A DNA stretch of 64,000 nucleotides from NCBI GenBank assembly GCA_943788935.1, contig CALSSE010000004.1:1-64000 (forward strand). Direction: 5' to 3'. Both the position numbers and the translations under genes were made by a program. The stretch is from an uncultured bacterium (lineage in GTDB: Bacteria > Myxococcota_A > Bradymonadia > UBA7976 > VGTA01). Below are positions 52,319-61,682 of this stretch, piece by piece. Every line of letters starts with the position of its first letter. The stretch's first letter is position 1. The notes beneath the pieces were generated by a model. That model had not been told where the DNA came from. It saw nothing but the letters and a program-made list of their open reading frames with translations, and did not search any database.

Positions 52319-55067
52319 ATGAACAGTCTCTGTCGTCAAAGAGTAGCTCTCTCCACAATAAAAGTGTGGGGTTGGCTCTCTTGTGTTTGGCTAGCTGTGG
52401 TGGTTTTAAGCTCGCTGACCAGCGTTCCGCAGGAGAGCTTAATGCTCCGTGGGGCTCAGGCTCAAGAGCCGTGTGACCAGACTCTCTTCTCTTGTCAGGT
52501 CGAAGAGGCGATAGACCGTGGCTTGCAAAGTTTACGAGAGAGAGAGGGGGGGGGATGGGCAGTTTAGTGAGACTAGCGCTTCGCTCAGCGTTCGGCATAA
52601 CTTCTTAGCGATACTCAGCTTTTTGGAGAAGCGAGTGGGTAACGGATGGTCAGGGAGAACCCTAGGGTATGACGGCTTGCCTCCGACTGACCAACTGATG
52701 ATCCAGCGCTTAGTGAGAGGTATTCTCGAGGATGAAGCGGCGATGAGTAACTCGACCGCGATACCTTTCACATATGTCGTTGGCGGTAACTTGATGGCGC
52801 TCTCCGCCTATTTAGCCTCTGACGGGCCTAATGAAGTGAACGCTACGGTTACTGTCGAACAAGCGATGTCTAACGCTGTCCTCGCGATGCAATCGGTTCA
52901 AGCGGACCGCATACCCAATAATGAGGGCGGATGGAATTATCGACGCCCTGAGGTGAGCGGTGACCTCTCTACCACACAATTCGCGGTCGCAGGATTGAGC
53001 GCTGCTTCTAATCTCATCGAGGGCGCTTCGAGCCCCCTACAAGATGTGATCCCTTTCTTGCAGCGAAGTCAACAGAGTAACGAAGGAGGGCTTGGTTATA
53101 GGCCCTCGAGCGCGCCCTCTTCCTCGATGACCGCGACTGGTCTTTGGTGTTACCGTCTCGCTGAGGTCCCTGTAGAGTCGGTCGATGTTCAGGGAGCGCT
53201 CTCCTGGATGCTTAATAACTATACCTATGACAGCATGATGGGCCCTTTCAGCAGTTCTAGCGTCTACTATTATCTCTGGGCAGCAGAGAAAGCCCTAACC
53301 GTCTCTGGAGAGGACTCCTTGGTGATGGGTAATCCTCAGGAGTTAGTCACCGCTGAAGACTTCGGTCGTCTCAACCCAGCGCTCTTTGGCTATCCTGAAG
53401 AAGAAGCGAGTCATTATTTTGATTTTGCTCATCAGCTCTTAGAGTGGCAAGATGTCAACGGTCAATGGGGCACGCGCCATAATGATAGTATAAGGGGGTG
53501 GAGTCCTCTCTCTAGTCACACCTTCGCTATCTTGACCTTGGAGCGTTCTTTGGGGGGCGTCTGCCTTGATAGCGATGAGGACAGTCTCTGCGGTGTAGAA
53601 GACAATTGCCCAGAGATTCCCAATCCTGACCAGCTCGATGAAGACCAAGATGGCGTAGGAGACGCCTGTGACAATTGTCCGAAGATCATTAATCGTGCTC
53701 AAGAAGACAGCGATGTAGACGGGAGAGGTGATGCTTGTGATCGATACTACTGCATCCCCGATGGATATGCAGAGGTCTGTGATGGCTTAGACAATGACTG
53801 TGATGGACTCATTGATATCAGTGCTCAGGGAGAGCCGGTTGTTGATCCTGATCGCTGCGCGACAGGCCTGCCAGGGGTATGTAGCCTTGGTCAATACATA
53901 TGCACTAGCCGTGGTGATGTCGCTTGCGCTCCACAGCAGAGTATCGCGGAGGAGATATGTGATGGTTTGGATAATGACTGCGACGGTCTGATCGATGAAG
54001 AGGTGAGAAATCGTTGCGGTCTATGTGGTCCGACACCTGATGAGCGCTGTGATGGCTTAGATAATGACTGTGATGGAGATATAGATGAGGAGGCAACAGA
54101 AGCCAACGCTGAGGGAGCTCTCTGCCCTGCAGAACAAGTCTGTGCGCGACTCTTTAGTGTATGCGCAGAAGGGTGTCAGATCGACCAAGAGTGCACTACA
54201 GGTCAAGTGTGTGCCTCGGGATTCTGTATTGATCCCTGTGTAGGGCTCGCTTGTGCGCAAGATGAGCGCTGTGAGAGCGGGCAGTGCGTAGATATATGTG
54301 AAGGAGTGAGCTGTGACGGAGATGAGGTCTGCGCTCAGGGGCGATGTGGTCCAAACGATTGTCGTCATCTTGGCTGTGATTCAGGACTTAGATGTCAAGC
54401 AGGAGAGTGCGTGACTGACCCTTGCGCTGGGCTCTCTTGTGGCGAGGGAACCTTTTGTCGAGAGGGGGTATGCATTCTCTCTTGTGCCGAAGTAAGCTGC
54501 ATCTATGGAGAGGCATGCGTTGATGGTGCTTGTATAGATATTTCATGTCGCGGAGAGGTCTGCGAGGAGGGAGAGGCTTGTGATGGAGAGCGATGTGTCA
54601 TCGATCCTTGTGAACCGTCTACATGTGCTTCGGGAGAGGTCTGCCTTGAGGGAGAGTGCGCCACTGACCCCTGCCAATGGGTGAGCTGCCTCAGCGGAGA
54701 ACGGTGTGAACTGAGAGGGGGAGAGGCTCAGTGTGTCGCTGATTGGTATGAGCCAGCAGAGATGAGCGGCGGAGAGATGAGCGGCGGAGAGATGAGCGGC
54801 GGAGAGATGAGCGGTGGAGAGATGAGCGGTGGAGAGATGAGCGGTGGAGAAATGAACGGCGGAGAAATGAACGGCGGAGAGACGAGCGGCGGAGAGACGA
54901 GCGGCGGAGAGACGAGCGGCGGAGAGACGAGCAGCGGAGAGATGATGAGTAATAAATCGCCTTCAGAGGGTTGCCAATCTCGAAGAATAATGAGCTCAAT
55001 AGAGCTGGGCGGTTGGTCCTTATTCTTTATCCTTCTTGGCTTGAGACGACGTCAAATGGTCGACTAA
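52319..55067 (+). CDS. Secreted prenyltransferase-fold / TSP3 / MopE / EGF-like protein, frame broken at a nine-G run
   Basis: Two overlapping frames together make one protein. Frame one (52319-52567) gives a signal peptide and DRGLQSLREREGGGWAV then stop. Frame two (open 52518-55067) continues as GDGQFSETSASLSVRHNF. They join at the nine-G run 52546-52554; removing one G gives an unbroken gene. The product would have a prenyltransferase/squalene-cyclase-type alpha-toroid (~60-400: GLGYRP, GQWGTRHNDSIRGWS), two TSP3-like calcium repeats (DEDQDGVGDACDNCP), three CDGLDNDCDG MopE motifs, a series of EGF-like cysteine modules, 12 EMSGG units, and a tail GCQSRRIMSSIELGGW ... LRRR like a MYXO-CTERM sorting signal. 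AAGGAG precedes 52319. The break may be phase variation, a real pseudogene or a sequencing error. Confidence 0.8.
54759..54938 (+). repeat. Twelve 15-bp units encoding E(M/T)(S/N)GG
   Basis: Six EMSGG, two EMNGG, three ETSGG and one ETSSG unit form an uninterrupted in-frame array. It links the cysteine-rich modules to the C-terminal membrane anchor of the prenyltransferase-fold protein. Confidence 0.95.
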
Positions 55068-55435
55068 TCGACCCTGAGTTGAGGATTTGTTAACCTGTTA
55101 GCGTTTCATCGCTTAAGAGTTAATGTTTTGGCTTGACGACGTTTTAATGCTCATCTAACATGAATTTAGTCTCGTCCATGAGGGTGAACATTCTTCCTTA
55201 ATGACTTAACAGGGAGCGGCCTCTCTTCGTGGAGTTGAGGAGCTCTTTAGCTCGATCGCAGAAGCGATGATTGCTGCGCCCACCTACAGAGTGTGGGGTT
55301 GAGTGTAAAGTCCCAAGATTTGGGCGGGACCGCTTAGTGGCTTGAACCTTCACGCAAAAGGCTCTAGAAGTATTCAGTCAGATGTGTTTGTGACTCGTTC
55401 ACTCCTCAAGCCTCTTGCCTGTTGTAGGAAATTCC
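55068..55435 (+). other. Leader region of parA, possibly structured
   Basis: The 368-bp gap holds the parA promoter candidate and a 260-base untranslated stretch with several perfect small hairpins: GAGCT/AGCTC, ATCGC/GCGAT around AGAA, and GTCCC/GGGAC around an inner CCCAA/TTGGG. A long structured leader is unusual for a partition gene. I could not match it to a known RNA family by eye. Confidence 0.35.
55133..55161 (+). promoter_or_regulatory. Candidate sigma-70 promoter of parAB
   Basis: TTGACG (55133-55138) and TAACAT (55156-55161) are separated by exactly 17 bases. Expected transcription would start near 55168, leaving a ~268-base leader before the parA ATG. Confidence 0.5.
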
Positions 55436-56218
55436 ATGGCTAAAGTTATCCCTGTCGTGAATCAAAAGGGTGGTGTTGGTAAGACCACGACCGCCGTTAA
55501 CTTGAGCGCTTGTCTCGCTCTCAGAGGCTACAAAGTCTTGGTGATTGATCTTGATCCTCAAGGTAATTGTAGCAGCTCTTTTGGTGTCGATAAAGATACG
55601 CTAGGCGCCCATGCGTATCACTTATTACTCGGCCAAGCTAAGCTCCCCGATGTCATCTATCAAACAGAGATAGACAGCTTACATATCGTACCCACTAATA
55701 TGAACTTAGCGGGGGCAGAGGTGGAGCTCGTCACCGAGATGGGTCGTGAGGGTCGATTAGTGGAGGCTCTTCATGGTCAAGTTGATGATTATGATCTTGT
55801 CTTTGTAGACTGTCCTCCTTCGCTCGGTTTAGTAACCTTGAACGCCTTGACCGCTGCCGATGGAGTGATTGTTCCTCTTCAATGCGAGTACTTTTCTCTC
55901 GAAGGGGTCTCACAGCTGCTCCGTACCCTAGAGCTCGTGCAATCTCGTATCAACCCGAAGGTGAAACTTGAGGGGGTGGTCCTGACCATGTTTGATCGAC
56001 GTAATAAGCTCAGCTTTCAAGTTCAGTCAGAAGTGCAGAACTATTTTGGGGAGCTACTCTTTGAGACCCCCATCCCTCGGAACGTTCGCTTAAGTGAGAG
56101 TCCCTCTCATGGGAAGCCCATCGCGCTCTATGATAGAAGATCAACGGGGGCGGTCGCTTACGAGGCCTTGGCCGATGAAGCGATCACTCGTTTAGAGCTC
56201 TCTCTGGAGTCTCGTTAA
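55436..56218 (+). CDS. parA: ParA-family chromosome partitioning ATPase
   Basis: The ~260-residue protein has the deviant Walker A KGGVGKTTTAVNLSACLA, FVDCPPSLGLVTLNAL (Walker B region), IDLDPQGNCSSSFGV and LEGVVLTMFDRRNKLS, the standard ParA/Soj pattern. ATP-dependent dimers bind DNA and, with ParB, move replication origins. The start at 55436 is preferred over 55415 because TAGGAA is five bases upstream and family members begin near MxKVIPVVNQKGG. ParB follows 70 bp downstream on the same strand. I did not find a parS site in the window. Confidence 0.95.
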   Translation: MAKVIPVVNQKGGVGKTTTAVNLSACLALRGYKVLVIDLDPQGNCSSSFGVDKDTLGAHAYHLLLGQAKLPDVIYQTEIDSLHIVPTNMNLAGAEVELVTEMGREGRLVEALHGQVDDYDLVFVDCPPSLGLVTLNALTAADGVIVPLQCEYFSLEGVSQLLRTLELVQSRINPKVKLEGVVLTMFDRRNKLSFQVQSEVQNYFGELLFETPIPRNVRLSESPSHGKPIALYDRRSTGAVAYEALADEAITRLELSLESR

Positions 56219-56288
56219 CGCTTACTCCTCTCCCTTACGATTCTCAGATAGACTCCCGATCAGTATTAAGTCAAAGGTGGACCACCGA

Positions 56289-57254
56289 ATGAGTAAGAAA
56301 CGTCTCGATGGAAAGAGCGGAGTCAAAGGTTTAGGGACGCGACCCCTAGGCGCCAACCCCTTAGCGGGATCTCCACTCGTTGGCTCACCGATTGCTGGTG
56401 GCGGGCTCGGAGGAGGTCAAGGACTGGGTGCTCTTATCCCTGGGGGAGAGATGATCGGTCGCTTGCTAGAAGTCAAAGTAGAGCATATTCGACCTGATCC
56501 TCAGCAGCCACGTAAGCGCTTCCATGTAGAGGCGCTCACCGAACTCGCTGACTCTATTAAGGCTAATGGGATTCTTCAGCCTCTGATCGTCTCTCCTTCG
56601 GGTGGAGGGTATTATCAGATTATCGCCGGTGAGAGACGATGGAGGGCAGCTCAACAGGCAGGCCTTCACAAAGTGCCCGTGGTGAGTCGCGAAGTGAATG
56701 AGCAGGTCGCCTTCGAGCTCGCTCTTTTGGAGAACATTCAACGAGTCGACCTCACTCCGCTCGAAGAGGCGATGTCATATAAACGTCTCTCCGAAGAGTT
56801 TAGCCTCTCTCATGAGCAGATCGCTGAGCGTACAGGGAAGCGTAGAGCGACGATTAGCAATGCTCTCCGTCTTCTTAAACTCCCTCCCTCTGTGCTTGCA
56901 ATGATCGATGCTCAATCGATCTCTGCCGGTCATGGGCGAGCGCTTTTACAGCTCAAAGAAACAGCGCTTATTATTAGCTTTGCTGGTCGCTGTGTAGAGC
57001 AGGGATGGAGCGTACGTGAGTTAGAGCGTCAAGTGAAAGCACAAGAGCAAGACTCGGGGAGCGATGAAGGAGCTCCCGCAGAGTCAGCGATACCGCCATG
57101 GGCTGTAGGACTTGAGTCAGCCTTACTCAGCGCGCTCGAACAGAGCGGGGTGAGCGTTAAAGTGAAGGCGCAACGAGGGGGAGGCGCTCAACTCAAGCTC
57201 AACGTCAACGATGAAGAGAGCGCGCGACGATTGCTCTCACTCTTCGATAGCTGA
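56289..57254 (+). CDS. parB: ParB-family chromosome partitioning protein
   Basis: The ~321-residue protein starts with a Gly/Leu/Pro-rich segment (GTRPLGANPLAGSPLVGSPI), then the ParB nuclease-like CTPase domain (VEHIRPDPQQPRKRFHVEAL, GYYQIIAGERRWRAAQQAGL), and the DNA-binding helix-turn-helix (LSHEQIAERTGKRRATISNA). The C-terminal ~65 residues form the dimerisation domain. Start at ATG 56289 fits the AGGTGG ribosome site; a GTG at 56277 is possible. It would bind parS sites and work with ParA. The long low-complexity start is unusual but seen in some ParB proteins. Confidence 0.93.
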   Translation: MSKKRLDGKSGVKGLGTRPLGANPLAGSPLVGSPIAGGGLGGGQGLGALIPGGEMIGRLLEVKVEHIRPDPQQPRKRFHVEALTELADSIKANGILQPLIVSPSGGGYYQIIAGERRWRAAQQAGLHKVPVVSREVNEQVAFELALLENIQRVDLTPLEEAMSYKRLSEEFSLSHEQIAERTGKRRATISNALRLLKLPPSVLAMIDAQSISAGHGRALLQLKETALIISFAGRCVEQGWSVRELERQVKAQEQDSGSDEGAPAESAIPPWAVGLESALLSALEQSGVSVKVKAQRGGGAQLKLNVNDEESARRLLSLFDS

Positions 57255-57269
57255 GGAGCGATCGAGGGC

Positions 57270-58463
57270 TCAAATAGGCTCGCTGTTGCTCACCTCATAG
57301 CGAGGCAGATGTCCGGCGATCCTCGCTACTACTTCATAATTGATAGTGTTTGCCCACTGAGCGACCTCATCGGCGCTGATCTCTTCATGACCATCGCGAC
57401 CGATAAGGGTCACTCGATCACCCATGCAGATCAGCGGTAAATCAGTGATGTCTACCATACAGATATTCATGCAAACTCGTCCTCGAATCGGCGCTCTTTG
57501 TCCCTTAATAAGGACTTGTCCTCGGTTACTTAAGCTGCGGTCATATCCTTCGTAGTAGCCAACGGGAATCACGGCCAAGCGGGTAGGACGAGTCGTGGTA
57601 TAGGTGCAGCCATAGCCAATCGGCTCACCGCTCGCGACCTCTCTAACTTGAGCGACTCGTGACCGCCAACTCAGCGCGGGACTTAAGGGGGGACTTAGGA
57701 GCGACGCAGTCTCTGATCGAACCGTCGGTGAAGGCCATAGACCATAGCTCGCGATCCCTATACGAGCGAGACTGAGAGCTCTCTCCGGCCACAAAAGGCT
57801 AGCGGCGCTATTAGCGATATGACAAAGGAGCGGTCGACCGGCGAGCTCCTCGAGCTCCCTCGCTGCTTCTCGTAAGCGGGTGAGTTGTAGCTCTGCAAAG
57901 CGATGCTCAGTGGTGTCCTCGATATTGGCGAAGTGTGAGGTGACGCCGATGAGGTTTAGCGGTGGATGAGCGCTGATCATCTTCACAAACTCTCGCGCTC
58001 TCGACAGTGATATACCTTGTCGATGGTTTCCGGTCTCGATTTTAAGGTGTAGTTTCAGAGATCGAATGAGCAGGGGGGATGTGTGAGCGAGCTCACCTAA
58101 ACGCTGTAAATGCTCCTCTTGATAGAGGACTAAATGTAGGGCGAGCGCGGCGGCTTCTTCTAAGTCCTCAACCTGGGTCGGTCCAAAGACATAAATGGGG
58201 ACATTGACTCCTGATTCTCTGAGCAATGAGGCTTCGTGGAGAGTGTGGACACATAACCAATCAGCGCCACCGCGTAGGAATGCATGAGCAGCGGTCAGTA
58301 GCCCATGGCCATAAGCATTGGACTTCACCGCCGGGGCGATGAGAGTAGAGGGAGAGAGGTGACCTTTGAGGGCCTTAATATTATCCTCTAAAGCCTGAGC
58401 GTTAATCTCACACCAAGTGAGGTCTCTTCGCCACGGTACAGTAATGCTCGGTGCCTCTCCCAC
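57270..58463 (-). CDS. alr: Alanine racemase
   Basis: The 397-residue PLP enzyme interconverts L- and D-alanine for peptidoglycan. It has the lysine-containing AVKSNAYGHGLLTAA near residue 46, LHLKIETGNHRQGI, GVTSHFANIEDTTEH, RIGIASYGLWPS, and RVCMNICMVDITD. The catalytic Tyr region (IGYGCTYTTTRPTRLAVIPV) is present, so it should be active. In most family members HGHG-type residues follow the lysine, consistent here. The start is GTG at 58463, three bases after the AI-2E-family permease stop and overlapping its ribosome site. The two probably form one transcript. Confidence 0.93.
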   Translation of the reverse strand: MGEAPSITVPWRRDLTWCEINAQALEDNIKALKGHLSPSTLIAPAVKSNAYGHGLLTAAHAFLRGGADWLCVHTLHEASLLRESGVNVPIYVFGPTQVEDLEEAAALALHLVLYQEEHLQRLGELAHTSPLLIRSLKLHLKIETGNHRQGISLSRAREFVKMISAHPPLNLIGVTSHFANIEDTTEHRFAELQLTRLREAARELEELAGRPLLCHIANSAASLLWPERALSLARIGIASYGLWPSPTVRSETASLLSPPLSPALSWRSRVAQVREVASGEPIGYGCTYTTTRPTRLAVIPVGYYEGYDRSLSNRGQVLIKGQRAPIRGRVCMNICMVDITDLPLICMGDRVTLIGRDGHEEISADEVAQWANTINYEVVARIAGHLPRYEVSNSEPI

Positions 58464-58466
58464 TCT

Positions 58467-59657
58467 TTACCCTCTCATCATAATAGCGATCGGCTCAAGA
58501 CCCTCCACATGAGAGCAGATGACTTTAACAGAGACCATAATCGGGATCGCGAGGATCATCCCTACCGGACCCCAAATGAGACCCCATAAGAGCATAGAGA
58601 GGAAGACGACCAAAGGGGAGAGCCTCACTTTCTGTCCTACATAATTGGGCTCGACAACGCTCCCGATCACCGCGTTAATCAACGCTAAGCAGATCGTCAC
58701 AGTGAGCGCTGTTCCAAAGCTGAGGTTAGGGTCGATGAGGGCGATAGTGATCGGAGGGAGGGAGGCAGCGATCGCTCCGACAGTAGGGATGAAGTTGAGA
58801 GGGAAGGTGAGCATCGCCCAAAAGAAGGCAAAATCTACTTCGGCAACTTTGAGAACCGCATAGACACAGGTGGCGGTGAGGAGACTGGTGAGCGTCTTAG
58901 CGATCACATAAGCGCGCACATCAAGCCCAATATCAGACATGGAGATCAAGAGCGGATGATCCTTACCATAAGCTTCAGTGACCTTCTCCTTCATGGCGTG
59001 ACTCTCGAGGAGGATGAAGATGCTCAACAGGAGAGTGAGGAAGAAATTACCTAAGATAGTGGTCGTGGTCGTGAGCCCTCTCTGAGTAAGTTTGACTCCT
59101 TGATCTATCGCTTTGGGGAGAACACTCTCTCCGATCTCCTTACGTAAGGCTTCTTGAGCTTTAGGGCTCTCTATTTTACCGCTTACCCACTCTACGCCTT
59201 CGGTGATCTCTTGGATCATGGCATCCCTATATTTAGGCAGAGATCTACTCAGAGGACCGACGGTAGCGGTGAAGGCGAAGAGGACAGCGGAGATCGCGAC
59301 CAATGAGAAGAGATGGGAAATGAGTGTAGAGAGGGTAAAGGGCACGCCCCAACCATTCATCTTATGGATCGCAGGAGAGAGTAAGAAGGCGAAGAGAATT
59401 GCTAAAACGAGGGGGATCAGCAGTGATTTTAAATAAATTAAGAGAAAACCGATCAAGAGGATCGCTAAGAGCCTCATCACTAGTCGCTGCGCGAGCTGTG
59501 AAGCCTGCTCTGATCGCATTACTTTGATCTTAGCAGTACTAGTCATGGGCGCGCTCGCTTCTTTGGAGGGGGGGTGAAGAGCTTCTTTAGTCGTCTCTTT
59601 GGTGGCTTCGCTTTGAGTTGATCTTTGAGCGTTAGACCTCTTCTTTGACTTACTCAT
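58467..59657 (-). CDS. AI-2E family membrane transporter (PerM-like)
   Basis: The 396-residue protein has about eight membrane helices with the family's FLLSPAIHKMNGWGVPFTLS and LPKYRDAMIQEITEGVEWV. It also has the helix-loop with LNFIPTVGAIAASLPPITIA and VEPNYVGQKVRLSPLVVFLS. AI-2E/PerM proteins export autoinducers or other solutes, or act in sodium-proton exchange in a few cases; the substrate here is unknown. The N-terminal ~55 residues are a Lys/Thr-rich cytosolic tail. GGAGAAGG precedes the ATG. It is followed by alr after three bases. Confidence 0.9.
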   Translation of the reverse strand: MSKSKKRSNAQRSTQSEATKETTKEALHPPSKEASAPMTSTAKIKVMRSEQASQLAQRLVMRLLAILLIGFLLIYLKSLLIPLVLAILFAFLLSPAIHKMNGWGVPFTLSTLISHLFSLVAISAVLFAFTATVGPLSRSLPKYRDAMIQEITEGVEWVSGKIESPKAQEALRKEIGESVLPKAIDQGVKLTQRGLTTTTTILGNFFLTLLLSIFILLESHAMKEKVTEAYGKDHPLLISMSDIGLDVRAYVIAKTLTSLLTATCVYAVLKVAEVDFAFFWAMLTFPLNFIPTVGAIAASLPPITIALIDPNLSFGTALTVTICLALINAVIGSVVEPNYVGQKVRLSPLVVFLSMLLWGLIWGPVGMILAIPIMVSVKVICSHVEGLEPIAIMMRG

Positions 59658-59744
59658 ATACAGCCTTCTCCTCTATTTAGTTGAGGATAACACAGGCTGA
59701 CGCCTGCATAATTCATCGTTTATTTGAAAACTTTACTACTCCAA

Positions 59745-61100
59745 TTAAAGCGCAGATACAACCGGCAGGTCTGACCAGCAGGTTGTATATCGTGGAGAGA
59801 GCGATGACTGTAGCGCTCGCCAAGGCTGATCTGCTATAGACCCCGATGAATCTCGATGAAGAGGTTTGACTGGGATCCCTCCTATTTGTACTGCGCCTCT
59901 ACCGAATCGCCGATTGAGCTCATCTTCTACTTTAGAGAGTTTTACTCGTCGTGGATCAGGCCTCATCGTCGCTAATTCAAGCTGAGAGTCGTCTCTTAGG
60001 TCTAGGGCGAGGAGTCCCGCTTTACGCCACGCGATTGGTCGACCTAAGAGAGAGGGGGCCTCAGACAGCGCGCTTGTGCTCAGTGACTGATAGAGCGTTA
60101 AAGCGAGCTTGATGAGCGAAGAGCTATCAGCGGTATATGATGGCAAGCCAGCGCTCAACTTCACTCGATAATATAAGGGGGCAGAGCGACCGCTTCGACG
60201 AGCGGGAGAGGAGGCAGAGAGCCACAATAAGAGGCTGCCCGCTCGACGCTGATGTGTGCGTAGTCGTTGACCTAGTTGGGCGGCAAAAGCGCTGATCGCC
60301 TCTCGTAAGATAACCTCATCTTTGATTGGCCGAGAGAAGGTACGACTGTAACGAATCGATGAGCGCGGAGGTGGACTCGTCTCTAAAGGAATACATCGTT
60401 CACCGCGCAGCTCACGAGAGAGTCGCAATAGATAAACATGTCGAGCAGCGATTCTTATTCGCTCAGGTGATGCCTCAGCGAGGTCGAGGGCCCTCTCTAG
60501 TCCTATACGTCGTAAGCGCTCAGCCCAGCGTCGACCCACACCCCACACCGCTTCAATGTCGAGCTGACGAAGAGCACTCACACGTCGCTGTTCGGTGTGG
60601 AGTAGATGAATACGTTCAGGAGAGCGCTTAGCGAAGTGTGTCGCCGCTTTCGCTAATGATTTAGTGAGCCCTAAGCCTATAGAGACTGGAATACCGGTTC
60701 GATCCAAGACTCTTCGCCTTAACTCATGGGCAAAGCGAGATAGATCATAGATCGACAGCTCGCTGACATCGACAAAGGCCTCATCAATGGAATAGACCTC
60801 TACTCTCGGGCGACCGCCTTCCTCGATGAACTCACGGATCGTTTGCATAACGCGACGAGAGAGATCGGCGTAGAGGCTAAAGTTTGATGAGAAGACCGCC
60901 ACTTGATGAGCCTGGAGCTTTGAGTGACATTGAAAGAAGGGCTCACCCATCTTCACCCCGAGGGATTTGACTTCTGGAGATCGGGCGATCACACAGCCAT
61001 CATTGTTAGAGAGCACTGCGACTGGTCGATACCAAAGATCTGGACGGAATACACGCTCACATGAAGCGAAGAAGTGGTCACAATCGATTAAGGCATACAT
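59745..61100 (-). CDS. umuC: Y-family DNA polymerase V catalytic subunit
   Basis: The 451-residue translesion polymerase begins MYALIDCDHFFASCERVF, has VAVLSNNDGCVIARSPEVKS, and the palm motif VEVYSIDEAFVDVSEL with the catalytic acidic residues. The thumb region with SIGLGLTKSLAKAATHFAK and the little-finger domain follow. UmuC copies past lesions when joined to the cleaved UmuD dimer. It lies 19 bp after umuD, on the same strand. The C-terminus holds a DRRFGRGAVQIGG-type end (NRRFGRGAVQIGG). The set probably responds to DNA damage. Confidence 0.93.
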   Translation of the reverse strand: MYALIDCDHFFASCERVFRPDLWYRPVAVLSNNDGCVIARSPEVKSLGVKMGEPFFQCHSKLQAHQVAVFSSNFSLYADLSRRVMQTIREFIEEGGRPRVEVYSIDEAFVDVSELSIYDLSRFAHELRRRVLDRTGIPVSIGLGLTKSLAKAATHFAKRSPERIHLLHTEQRRVSALRQLDIEAVWGVGRRWAERLRRIGLERALDLAEASPERIRIAARHVYLLRLSRELRGERCIPLETSPPPRSSIRYSRTFSRPIKDEVILREAISAFAAQLGQRLRTHQRRAGSLLLWLSASSPARRSGRSAPLYYRVKLSAGLPSYTADSSSLIKLALTLYQSLSTSALSEAPSLLGRPIAWRKAGLLALDLRDDSQLELATMRPDPRRVKLSKVEDELNRRFGRGAVQIGGIPVKPLHRDSSGSIADQPWRALQSSLSPRYTTCWSDLPVVSAL

Positions 61101-61119
61101 GGGTACGCTTAGCCTCCAT

Positions 61120-61551
61120 TTAAGGGCGATGTATGGTGTAGCAGACCACTCCCCAGATCATGAAGTCATCTTCATGACTGACCTTGATCGGAGGATAATG
61201 AGGGTGAGCGGCGATCAGTTCACCGCCCTGTTGGTGGCGATTTAGCGTACTTCGCCAGCGTTTGACCGTAAATTCTCCGTTGAGCGCAGCGACGATCACA
61301 TCACCCGATTTCGCTGATTTCGCACGATCCACGATGAGGAGGTCACCGTGATGAATCCCTGCACCGCGCATGGAGTCTCCTCTCACTCTGACAAAATAAG
61401 TGGCGTGGGGGTGCTCAATGAGCAATTCGTTGAGATCGAGCGCTTCATCTATTTGGCCCTCAGCGGGAGAGGGGAAACCGGCTTCCACACTCCATCGCAT
61501 CAGCGGTAACAAGCGTGGCGCTCGTTGAGGAGAGTAAGAGAAGAATAGCAT
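61120..61551 (-). CDS. umuD: UmuD-type self-cleaving SOS protein
   Basis: The 143-residue protein has the LexA/UmuD peptidase core. The catalytic Ser is in RVRGDSMRGAGIHHGDLLIV (near residue 57) and the Lys in GEFTVKRWR (near residue 95). The expected cleavage site is a small-residue pair near the N-terminus (AGFPSPAEG; Ala-Gly), as in UmuD. RecA-filament stimulated self-cleavage would yield the active form that partners UmuC. AGGAG precedes the ATG. It is the first gene of a two-gene operon whose promoter region is described separately. Confidence 0.92.
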   Translation of the reverse strand: MLFFSYSPQRAPRLLPLMRWSVEAGFPSPAEGQIDEALDLNELLIEHPHATYFVRVRGDSMRGAGIHHGDLLIVDRAKSAKSGDVIVAALNGEFTVKRWRSTLNRHQQGGELIAAHPHYPPIKVSHEDDFMIWGVVCYTIHRP

Positions 61552-61638
61552 GACTTAAGCTCCTAATATTATTTATTTAAAGTGAGCAAATCGCTAGATG
61601 AAGCTCGAAGTGAAGCTCGAAGTGAAGCAAGAAATGAA

Positions 61639-61671
61639 GAGCCAATAAAGAGCCAATAAAGAGCCAATAAA
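61639..61671. repeat. Three 11-bp tandem units in the umuD leader
   Basis: GAGCCAATAAA is repeated three times between the umuD start and its promoter, so it would lie in the untranslated leader of umuDC. Confidence 0.93.
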
Positions 61672-61682
61672 GCAGGAAGGTA

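Noticed and set aside
52319..52567. Stand-alone 82-residue secreted peptide
   Set aside because: Its last residues continue smoothly into the next frame with one G removed, so it is the start of the larger protein.
55260..55400. 6S RNA or SRP RNA gene
   Set aside because: Small hairpins are present, but I could not find the conserved sequence of either RNA, so only a structured leader is reported.
55068..57300. parS site near parAB
   Set aside because: No TGTTTCACGTGAAACA-like palindrome was found by eye in or near the genes.
59745..61551. Prophage or integrated plasmid marked by umuDC
   Set aside because: No integrase, capsid or replication genes nearby; neighbours are housekeeping.
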